From NCBI GenBank assembly GCA_000482145.1, contig AUXH01000192.1, positions 1 to 29,650 of the forward strand: a stretch of DNA of 29,650 nt. Reading direction: 5' to 3'. Source of the stretch: Strigomonas culicis. Lineage: Eukaryota; Euglenozoa; Kinetoplastea; Trypanosomatida; Trypanosomatidae. Under the pieces are notes generated by a model. It had not been told where the DNA came from. It did no database searches and worked only from the letters and a program-made list of their open reading frames with translations. The position numbers and the translations under genes were made by a program. Shown here piece after piece: positions 23,264 to 29,650 of this stretch. Every line of letters starts with the position of its first letter. Within the stretch, counting starts at the first letter, position 1.

Positions 23264-24139
23264 ATGAATTCGGTCCCGGATCAGAAGAGCAAGGGTCGAG
23301 ACGTCTCTCTCTTCAGCAATTTAGACAGCCATGCAGACAACCACGGCGCGGATGACAGCTGGAGCGACGTCACCAACGACGACAATGCGGATCAGACGCT
23401 GGACTGTGTGTCAAAGAAGGACGCCAAGATGTTCATGCTCAACTTTCGGCAGAAGCAGAGCTTTGCCTACTCGCACACCTCATCGTTCAAGACGGCACGC
23501 GCTGCGGCCCTCCCCGCGCAGCACAACTCGCTGAGCGATGTGGTGCTGCCGGACCAGGTGCCGTCGAACATCATATGTCCGTCCGAAGTGTCGGAGGACC
23601 TCAGCTTTACCGCACTCACCAAGAAGGGCAGGGTCCCTTCCATGTCGGTGCGCCCCATCATGCTCAACACAGACACCAAGTACGACGCGTGTATGTCGAT
23701 CAGCGAAATGAGCATGACGCCATCGGCCACGATGAACACGCCCAAGCGGGAGCGCTCGTTCGCCTCGGTGGCGAAGGGCAGTCCGGCCCGAACGCTGGCG
23801 GTGCCCTTACACATGTCACCCAGAACGTTGCCAGGGTTCTCGCCGCGAGTGAAGGTGTTCGATGTGGAGGAGCACGTTCCGTCGCTAACAGCCTCTCCCG
23901 AGACAGCGAGAAAGAAGTCCGCGATTTTGCAGAACTCTCGCTCTCATGGGATGGACTTCACCACGACCACGAACACCACCACGATCACCGCGAGTCTGCT
24001 GAGCGGTAAGGCGTCAACGGTGGCGGCATCCTCCATCGCAGGGGACACAGCGCCAACGTCACCAAAAGGCAGCACCAAATCGAAGTCACAGGACCAAGGC
24101 GAAAGTGATTCGGTTCAATTAGAGCATGGCGTCATGTAA
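23264..24139 (+). CDS. Ser/Thr-rich, probably disordered protein of unknown function
   Basis: This gene encodes 291 residues from the ATG at 23264. No domain is recognised. The N-terminal 60 residues are acidic (NHGADDSWSDVTNDDNADQTLDC). A short segment, KDAKMFMLNFRQKQSFAYSHTSSFKTARAAALP at about residues 53-85, is the most structured-looking part. The rest is rich in Ser, Thr and Pro, with many SP/TP dinucleotides (for example MTPSATMNTPKRERS, MSPRTLPGFSPRV, TSPKGSTKS) that could be proline-directed phosphorylation sites. A Thr-rich stretch (DFTTTTNTTTITAS) lies near residue 230. There is no signal peptide or membrane span. A regulatory or scaffold phosphoprotein is inferred only from composition. 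Confidence 0.75.
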   Translation: MNSVPDQKSKGRDVSLFSNLDSHADNHGADDSWSDVTNDDNADQTLDCVSKKDAKMFMLNFRQKQSFAYSHTSSFKTARAAALPAQHNSLSDVVLPDQVPSNIICPSEVSEDLSFTALTKKGRVPSMSVRPIMLNTDTKYDACMSISEMSMTPSATMNTPKRERSFASVAKGSPARTLAVPLHMSPRTLPGFSPRVKVFDVEEHVPSLTASPETARKKSAILQNSRSHGMDFTTTTNTTTITASLLSGKASTVAASSIAGDTAPTSPKGSTKSKSQDQGESDSVQLEHGVM

Positions 24140-24421
24140 AAGTCAGGGCGCAAAAACGTTCCAGACATGTAAGGTGGAGCTTATATGTATTGATTTTTTT
24201 TTTGGAACTTATCTTATAATTTTCTCTCTTTTCTCTCTTTTCTTTAGACACGGTTATTCTTGCTGAACTGAAAGGAACGTTTTGTTCTTTTTTTGTGTGT
24301 ATTCATGTATGTGCATGCGTGGTTTCTTTTACTCTTTTTTTTTTCACGAATCACGTTACGAGGAAAGAGTAAAGGTCATTGAATAAATTTGTACCTGGTA
24401 TATCTATACACCGCTTACAAC

Positions 24422-24451
24422 AGCACACACATGTATTCATTACTGTGTGCT
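24422..24451. repeat. short inverted repeat / hairpin
   Basis: The arm agcacaca pairs with tgtgtgct over a 14-base loop. It may be chance, because CA/TG tracts are common in these spacers. Confidence 0.5.
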
Positions 24452-24944
24452 ACTGATTACCGGCTACTCCTTTTTTTTTTAATCACTTCGGTATAAATAC
24501 GGTTTTCTCCTTTTTGGTATTACTATTATTTATACAGTGACATATTATAATGAGTAAGACTACATATTCTTCTCAATAGTTTTACTCTTGCTTTTTTTTT
24601 TTCTTGCAACACAGAGTAAACACCATGTACTTTTTTTTTTCCGATGAATTTCTTTTCGATTTTTTTTTCTGTTCATAACAGCGTGCTTGTCATTTTCACC
24701 GTGGTGTCCTATCAAATAGCGTCATACACGTACACACAAATATGTATACCCCTGTTTGTCTTTGTAATTTTTTTTTCTCTTTACATTTTGATCTTTGTTT
24801 GACTTCTACTGTTTCCTTTTCCATTAGCGCTGCATGTAACTATGCCCTTTTTGTCTTTTTATTATTCGCCATCTCTCTCTTGAATTGTGTTTTCGTTTTC
24901 TCTTTTTTTTTTTAAAGCATACACTATCGGGGCTAGCACTTGAG

Positions 24945-24963
24945 CGCTTTTTTTTTTTAAAAG
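24945..24963 (+). promoter_or_regulatory. putative SL acceptor for PP2C-like gene
   Basis: A run of T (24948-24958) is followed by AG at 24962-24963, giving a 27-base 5' UTR. A later AG at 24987-24988 would leave two bases. Confidence 0.55.
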
Positions 24964-24990
24964 AACCGTTTCAAATTGACTTTGCTAGCC

Positions 24991-26706
24991 ATGCTGAAAG
25001 GCATCCACAGCTTCCCCCTTACGAACAAGAAGCTGCAGCTACTGACGCTACCTTACATCTCCGTAGGAACATGTGAACTGATGAACACGGCCTGTAACTT
25101 TCACCTCGATTCCTTCAATGTGTACAACAACAAGAATCGGTCGCTCTACGTTTCCACCACAGAGCGGGAGGACAAGCGCGTGGCGTTTATGGGGGACACG
25201 GTGGCCGGTGGCCTCTGTGACAGCTACACGGGTCTGGAGGTGTCGCAGTTCATCGCCAAGTACCTGGCCAAGGCGCTCAGCCTGCACACCTTGCTCCCGT
25301 CTGAAGTACAGAAGCTCCGGCAGGAGTTCCCCGGCGATGAGCTGGTCGACTACCTGAAAATGAATGTCCACGCGCGAAGGCTGGAGCACGGCACCGCGCG
25401 GCACCTACAGAGTCTCTTCACCGACAAGGACATGCAACACTACGCCTTCTTAGCAGACTCGGCCTTCTTTAAGGCACATGCGGCAGGCCCCTGGGGCGGT
25501 GGCGCTGAAAGAGGCCCGGCGGCGCTCTCCCACGCGGAGGAGGTGGCGGGCGTGGACAGCCGCACTCGGATTGCGGATGCGGGCTGTCGCGCGATTTGGT
25601 TCTCGGCCACCGTGGCGCCGACCGCGCTGGAGCTCCAGCGGCGGTCGGCGATGGTCGAGAGTGCATCACACAAGGGGCTGGCGCCGGCGCCGCAGAAGTC
25701 GTTGCGGAGCCCGGCGGAGGATCTTCTGCTGGAGCAGGACCGGTTGCAGGAAATACGTGGGCGCTACCCGTATTGTCTGGATGTGATGGTGAGCGGCGTC
25801 GGCAGCTCGCGGGCGTTTGGCATCGTGCGCAATCCCTTCTCGGAGGGGGGGAAGAAGAGCCTTCTGGACACTGAGCGAGAGCGCATGGTCCCCCTCAGCG
25901 TGGACCACATCCCCTTCCGCACAATGGAGTACCGTCGCATCACGAGTGCCGGTGGTGTGCTCGATTCTGGAAAGGGCAATATGATTGACGGCAACCCGTT
26001 TTATAATGTGTCCAGAAGCTTCGGCCACTGGTCCATGAAGAACGACCTGCGGCTCTCGCCGGTGGAGCAGAAGCTCATTCCGTTGCCAAGCAGCATGTCG
26101 TGGGAGATGCTCCCTGGCGACATCTTGGTGATGAGTAATCAGGCCTTGTATGAGACACGGGGCGAGGAGCTCAGCAGCATGGATGAGCTGGCGAAGCTCG
26201 CGGGGAGAGAGATCGACCGCGGCCGTTCGCCCGAGCAGGTGGCCGCGTCGCTGTGTGACTTCGCGATCCGCTTTGGCGCCGATCACGCGCTCCAGGTGAT
26301 GGTGGCCGTCGCCACAGAAGCGCCGGAAGAGGCCTTGGCGCAGCAGGACGGACTGCAGCAGCTCCATTTTGAGGAATGGGTTGAACCCGGTCCCTTGTAC
26401 AGCGAAGTGTTTCGCCGCGTTCCGGCGTACCGGGAGTCGGTGCAGCACGACTGCGACCGACTCGGGGTCTCGCTCGCGAAGCTGCTGCAGCTGCGGTGGG
26501 AGCGCGTGCGAGAGATTCTGCCTCTCCGCCATCAGCTATCATTGATGCCCTACTACGGGAAGGAGTGTGGCGAGCTGCAGCAAGCGATGGACGAGGAGGC
26601 GCACCTGTTCGATCACGAGGTGTTGAAGAATAGGGATGCCGCGCCTGAGCATGTAGACGCATTGTTTCACAGAATTGCCCAACAGTTAGGTCGTGACACC
26701 AAGTAA
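24991..26706 (+). CDS. PP2C-fold protein, probable pseudophosphatase
   Basis: This gene encodes 571 residues from the ATG at 24991. PP2C (PPM) landmarks can be followed in order, but the metal-binding residues are altered. The DGHGG site reads AFMGDTVAGG (Asp69 kept, GHGG motif lost). The GDSRA site reads VGSSRAFGIV (Ser272 for Asp). The DHxP...E..RI..aGG segment is well kept as SVDHIPFRTMEYRRITSAGG (Asp305 onwards). SRxxGD reads VSRSFGHWSMK (His346 for Asp). The [SA]-D-G-[LV]-W-[DE] site reads MSNQALYE (Asn383 for Asp). The last D-N site reads GADHALQVMVAV (Asp431, His432). An insert rich in Ala/Gly/Arg (about residues 165-255) splits the fold, and about 120 helical residues follow it. Loss of several Mg/Mn ligands argues against phosphatase activity; a binding or regulatory role is inferred. 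Confidence 0.82.
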   Translation: MLKGIHSFPLTNKKLQLLTLPYISVGTCELMNTACNFHLDSFNVYNNKNRSLYVSTTEREDKRVAFMGDTVAGGLCDSYTGLEVSQFIAKYLAKALSLHTLLPSEVQKLRQEFPGDELVDYLKMNVHARRLEHGTARHLQSLFTDKDMQHYAFLADSAFFKAHAAGPWGGGAERGPAALSHAEEVAGVDSRTRIADAGCRAIWFSATVAPTALELQRRSAMVESASHKGLAPAPQKSLRSPAEDLLLEQDRLQEIRGRYPYCLDVMVSGVGSSRAFGIVRNPFSEGGKKSLLDTERERMVPLSVDHIPFRTMEYRRITSAGGVLDSGKGNMIDGNPFYNVSRSFGHWSMKNDLRLSPVEQKLIPLPSSMSWEMLPGDILVMSNQALYETRGEELSSMDELAKLAGREIDRGRSPEQVAASLCDFAIRFGADHALQVMVAVATEAPEEALAQQDGLQQLHFEEWVEPGPLYSEVFRRVPAYRESVQHDCDRLGVSLAKLLQLRWERVREILPLRHQLSLMPYYGKECGELQQAMDEEAHLFDHEVLKNRDAAPEHVDALFHRIAQQLGRDTK

Positions 26707-26850
26707 GTGTATAGTACCAATAACTACCGATTTTTTTTCACGTAGCGATACTCGTGCAAAAGGGACTTTGACAGTTATCACAGTGTACGTTGTTATTGAG
26801 TGGTGTTACTTCGAACCAGAGAATTCGCTGTGCCGATTTCCGTATGCTTT

Positions 26851-26893
26851 CCTTCTCTCTCCCCCCCCCCATTCCCTTCCCGCTACTCTTAAG
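26851..26893 (+). promoter_or_regulatory. putative SL acceptor for CNOT11-like gene
   Basis: The C/T tract 26848-26890 includes a run of about ten C and is followed by AG at 26892-26893. The predicted 28-base 5' UTR supports the ATG at 26922. Confidence 0.65.
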
Positions 26894-26921
26894 CCTTGTT
26901 TGCATTAATTCGAACCCGTCG

Positions 26922-28943
26922 ATGACATTGCGCTCTTCGCTGGTAGACTTCAGAGCCCTGCATCAAGTCATCGCCTATGCACAAGAGCGACAGCACGATG
27001 CCGCCACTGTCGTGCATGCAGCGGTGCTAGGTGGAGTGATCCACCTCTTCACGGACCTGCAGTACAGCAGAGTGCAGCAGCTACTGCCGTCATCGCTGAC
27101 CATTGCGGCGCTTGGGTATTTAATACAAAACGGACTCTTTATACCTTCCCAGTCCTTTAGTGCAGAGAATGCCGTAAGCCGATACTCGCCCAGTAGCGAG
27201 TGCACGTGTCGCGACCTGGTGACGGTCATCACCGTGCTCTTTCCGGACTGCCTGTGTGACAGGGACAAGGCCGTGCAAGACGACAGCACGGACGACGAAA
27301 AGGCCAAGTCGGCCACGGAGAGTATGCGTTCTTCATGCGCGCCCCCGGTGGTGGATGAGATGAGCAGTATGGACCAACACGAGCAGCAAGAACAGATTCC
27401 CGAAATTAGCGTTAACTTAAGTGGGGATCCAATACTGCGTTCGTCCGCCGAGCAGCGGAGCATCACGATGACTCCTAGTAACTACTCCTCCACGGCCCAA
27501 ACCCCAGGAGGGGCGGTGCGTTCGGTCTCTCAGAACATCTTCTCGGCCGCTACGGGGGGAACACCGACGCTGGGAACTGGGCTGCTAGAGAAGCTGCACA
27601 CCTTCCGACTCCATGTTGCGCTTGAGCTTTTGAAAAGCATAAACGATGCGCTGTATGATGCTCAGCTTCGCGTGCAAAAAATAAGTATGGTGAAAGCAAC
27701 CGTCAAAGACAACAAGAGCGAGATACAGCCCGTGACGGAAAGCGCCATGTTGGATGATATGATTGGTTGGCTACTGCAGTGCAAAATACTGCTGCTTCAG
27801 TGCATCTTCTCCGCAAGCTGCGCCTATCGCTTCTTTGACGAAAGCACGGCGCAGTCGAGTACGGAGGACAACACCGTCCGCATCAAAGCACTGGAGTATC
27901 TTTTTCTCACGGCTCCGCACAAGTTCTTTCTTAAACTGCAAGAGGACCACTTTCTTTTTGCACCTGAGGCGTGGTCGTTACCACCTTTGGGTGATGCCTT
28001 CTACCAATGGTATGACAGCGCTCTCGGCCGCTTGTGTGCGCAGTACGCGGAGGAGAAGCTACCGGGCGGCCCAAAGACGTTCGAGGACTTTTTGGCGCGC
28101 TTGGAAGCGGACGTCAAGCGTGACGGTGTCGCCACACGGTTCCCCATGGCTCTCCCCACTCACCGCACGAACGATGGGAACCACCCCGTTGTCTTCAGAG
28201 GGTACGACCACCTGCCGGTGAGGCTGCCGCTATTGCCGGTGCAGGCGGGTGAACTCTATTGGCTGCCTGGGCCCTCCTTGCTCATTAATGCGACACCTTC
28301 TTCCTCCATCATGGCGACGCTGTCGCTGGGGCTGAAGAAGCGACTCACGGAGGGTCAGCTGCGGACCGAGACGCACGCGCTCTTCCGCCACCCGTGGGCG
28401 GCGCTGCCGGCCTCGCAGCGCCAGGCCGTGGGCGCCTTTCTCTCGCAGGAGGAGCACGTGACGCTGCTTCTGAACAACAACGCCCCTCTCTTGGCGCGCC
28501 TCGTCATGTGGGGGAAGGGCATCACCGGCACCGCGGCGGTCACCAGCGACGCCGAGAAAGACACCGGTGCAGCCGTCGGACAAGACGAGCGAGTCGATGT
28601 GAGAAGCACGCCGCCACCCGCCGATGGTGACACCGCGTCCGACAGCTTTGCCGACACCATCGAGCGGCGTGTGCTGCAGGCACCCTTCAATGTATATATT
28701 GGCCAGTTCATGCGGGAGCTGGTGCTGCAAAAAGCAATTTCAAGATCCTTGTGGGGGCAGTGGTTGTGCTTCACGTGTGAGCAGGTGTTGGCGGAAAGCC
28801 AAAAAGATGAAACGCAGAGTTACGTTTTCCCTCATGGCAGAACGGTTTTCGCTCTAGTTGAATTTACTCTAATGCAATGCCGATGGACACTGAGCGATAG
28901 TGAAAAAAAACTGTACGATGAGCTTCGTCTTATTGTGAAATGA
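26922..28943 (+). CDS. divergent CCR4-NOT subunit 11 (CNOT11/NOT11)-like candidate
   Basis: This gene encodes 673 residues from the ATG at 26922. No textbook motif is present, but the C-terminal third follows the order of CNOT11 proteins as I remember them. It has E-L-Y-W-L-P-G-P at about 443-450 (family E-x-x-W-L-x-P). Next is an F-x-H-P-W-x-x-L-P-x-x-Q segment near 488 (family A-F-x-x-P-L-x-x-x-Q). Then comes LLLNNNAPLLARLVMWG near 516 (family LVENNPLVAIE...L). A helical block from about 575 to 673 could be the terminal helical repeat. A helical region lies at about 215-300, and KALEYLFLTAPHKFFLKLQ near 325. Residues about 120-210 are polar and disordered. CNOT11 binds CNOT10 and docks on NOT1 in the mRNA deadenylase, and NOT10 and NOT11 are known in trypanosomes. 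The gene is certain; the family call is tentative. Confidence 0.45.
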   Translation: MTLRSSLVDFRALHQVIAYAQERQHDAATVVHAAVLGGVIHLFTDLQYSRVQQLLPSSLTIAALGYLIQNGLFIPSQSFSAENAVSRYSPSSECTCRDLVTVITVLFPDCLCDRDKAVQDDSTDDEKAKSATESMRSSCAPPVVDEMSSMDQHEQQEQIPEISVNLSGDPILRSSAEQRSITMTPSNYSSTAQTPGGAVRSVSQNIFSAATGGTPTLGTGLLEKLHTFRLHVALELLKSINDALYDAQLRVQKISMVKATVKDNKSEIQPVTESAMLDDMIGWLLQCKILLLQCIFSASCAYRFFDESTAQSSTEDNTVRIKALEYLFLTAPHKFFLKLQEDHFLFAPEAWSLPPLGDAFYQWYDSALGRLCAQYAEEKLPGGPKTFEDFLARLEADVKRDGVATRFPMALPTHRTNDGNHPVVFRGYDHLPVRLPLLPVQAGELYWLPGPSLLINATPSSSIMATLSLGLKKRLTEGQLRTETHALFRHPWAALPASQRQAVGAFLSQEEHVTLLLNNNAPLLARLVMWGKGITGTAAVTSDAEKDTGAAVGQDERVDVRSTPPPADGDTASDSFADTIERRVLQAPFNVYIGQFMRELVLQKAISRSLWGQWLCFTCEQVLAESQKDETQSYVFPHGRTVFALVEFTLMQCRWTLSDSEKKLYDELRLIVK

Positions 28944-29197
28944 TGCGCACGTATCGTGTTTTTTCCCCCCCCCCGCTCCTTGTTAACTCCTCTTTCATTG
29001 GTGTCGTATATCCCATTTTCCTTTAACTAACCATCTAGTTCCTTTCCGTACTTTTACGTACCGAAAAAGCAATGAAGACATCCGAATGAAAGAAAGCTGT
29101 TTTCTTTTTTCATGCAGGCATCTTTCTTTCTGTTCTTAACACTCCTGGTCCGTCTTTCTTCTTCCTCCATCTTCTCACACTCTTTTAGGTTCTCCCC
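28944..29197 (+). other. intergenic spacer
   Basis: This 254-base spacer has a run of ten C (about 28966-28975) and C/T-rich sequence leading to the uS4 acceptor. Confidence 0.7.
29157..29188 (+). promoter_or_regulatory. putative SL acceptor for uS4
   Basis: The C/T tract 29155-29186 is followed by AG at 29187-29188, giving a 9-base 5' UTR. A short leader is also predicted for the ribosomal protein gene eL24. Confidence 0.65.
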
Positions 29198-29650
29198 ATG
29201 ACCCGTAACTACAACAACTACAACCGCGTGTGCAAGGCGCCGCGCCGCCCCTTCGAGAAGGAGCGTCTCGACCGCGAGATGAAGCTCCTGGGCGTGTACG
29301 GTCTGCGCTGCAAGCGTGAGATCTGGCGCATTAACATGATGCTGTCCAAGATGCGTCGTACGGCCCGTCTCCTTCTGACGCTGCCCGAGAACCACCCCCG
29401 CCGTCTGTTGGAGGGTTCCGCCATCATGCGCCGCTGCCACGACTACGGCTTCCTCGAGGAGGAGAAGGACAAGCTCGATTACGTGCTGTCCCTGTCCGTC
29501 ACGGACATTCTGGAGCGCCGCCTGCAGACCATCGTGTTCAAGGCTGGCTTCGCCAAGTCCGTGCACCACGCCCGCGTGCTCATCCAGCAGCGCCACATCG
29601 CCGTCGCCAAGCAGATCGTGACCATCCCGTCCTTCGATCGTGCGCGTCAG
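29198..29650 (+). CDS. RPS9: 40S ribosomal protein S9 (uS4), 3' end beyond window
   Basis: The first 151 codons are present and the frame stays open to the last base. This is eukaryotic S9 (uS4), which binds 18S rRNA early in small-subunit assembly and shapes the mRNA entry channel. The N-terminus has [28 protein letters not shown], typical of eukaryotic S9. The S4 RNA-binding domain follows, with [32 protein letters not shown] at about residues 107-138 and then QIVTIPSF, all closely matching the family. About 40 residues should lie past the window end, since the family is about 190 residues long. The start is fixed by the conserved N-terminus and the acceptor nine bases upstream. Confidence 0.96.
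   Translation, partial: MTRNYNNYNRVCKAPRRPFEKERLDREMKLLGVYGLRCKREIWRINMMLSKMRRTARLLLTLPENHPRRLLEGSAIMRRCHDYGFLEEEKDKLDYVLSLSVTDILERRLQTIVFKAGFAKSVHHARVLIQQRHIAVAKQIVTIPSFDRARQ

Larger units (their letters stand above)
24140..24990 (+). other. 851-base spacer, T-rich
   Basis: This spacer holds a long 3' UTR and intergenic region with at least six T-runs of eight or more. An 8-bp perfect inverted repeat (24422-24429 with 24444-24451, 14-base loop) is the only discrete structure seen. There is no coding gene. Confidence 0.6.

Noticed and set aside
26900..26960. B-box-like sequence on the minus strand (gggttcgaatt)
   Set aside because: No A-box or cloverleaf could be formed, and it overlaps the CNOT11-like start.
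1..29650. Mobile elements, CRISPR arrays, rRNA genes or strand-switch regions
   Set aside because: None was seen: no reverse transcriptase or transposase frames, no spaced direct repeats, and all genes are on one strand.

Overview
The window looks like one directional (polycistronic) gene cluster from a trypanosomatid nuclear chromosome. Every convincing gene is intronless and on the + strand. Coding stretches are GC-rich with mostly G/C third positions, while the spacers are AT-rich. Almost every start codon is preceded by a polypyrimidine tract and an AG, the layout of spliced-leader trans-splice acceptors. Several genes belong to families with recognisable trypanosomatid versions (GPI10, CNOT11-like, CorA-like, PP2C-like), and there are short proteins with mitochondrial-type N-termini that I cannot place in any family. 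The standard genetic code fits. The genus cannot be fixed from the sequence; the contrast between GC-rich genes and AT-rich spacers is stronger than I would expect for Leishmania, so a monoxenous trypanosomatid is possible (inference).

Layout, left to right: ribosomal protein eL24 (111-482); HORMA-domain meiotic/chromosome-axis protein with a C-terminal AT-hook (787-2244); W/Y-rich putative mitochondrial membrane protein (2647-3702); secreted thioredoxin-fold, PDI-like protein without CxxC (4225-5652); broken copy of a 3-hydroxyacyl-CoA dehydrogenase gene (6087-6286); importin alpha (6638-8293); 95-residue one-pass membrane protein (9061-9348); intact 3-hydroxyacyl-CoA dehydrogenase (9746-10657); inositol polyphosphate 5-phosphatase (11040-13088); Memo-family protein (14067-15044); CorA-like Mg2+ transporter with AMN instead of GMN (15727-17541); unidentified protein with a presequence-like N-terminus (17989-18849); small putative mitochondrial protein (19342-19767); GPI mannosyltransferase III, PIG-B/GPI10 (20178-21968); small putative membrane protein (22220-22870); Ser/Thr-rich disordered protein (23264-24139); PP2C-fold probable pseudophosphatase (24991-26706); divergent CNOT11/NOT11-like candidate (26922-28943); and the 5' part of ribosomal protein uS4/S9 (29198 to the window end).

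The genes do not form a functional operon. As usual in trypanosomatids, unrelated housekeeping and lineage-specific genes are probably co-transcribed, then separated by trans-splicing and polyadenylation. I found no mobile element, CRISPR array, tRNA or rRNA gene, strand switch or foreign island. The most interesting signals are the dehydrogenase relic, the inactive-looking PP2C and PDI-like proteins, the AMN-type CorA, the CNOT11-like candidate, and a gene whose splice-site geometry suggests two protein forms with and without a mitochondrial presequence.
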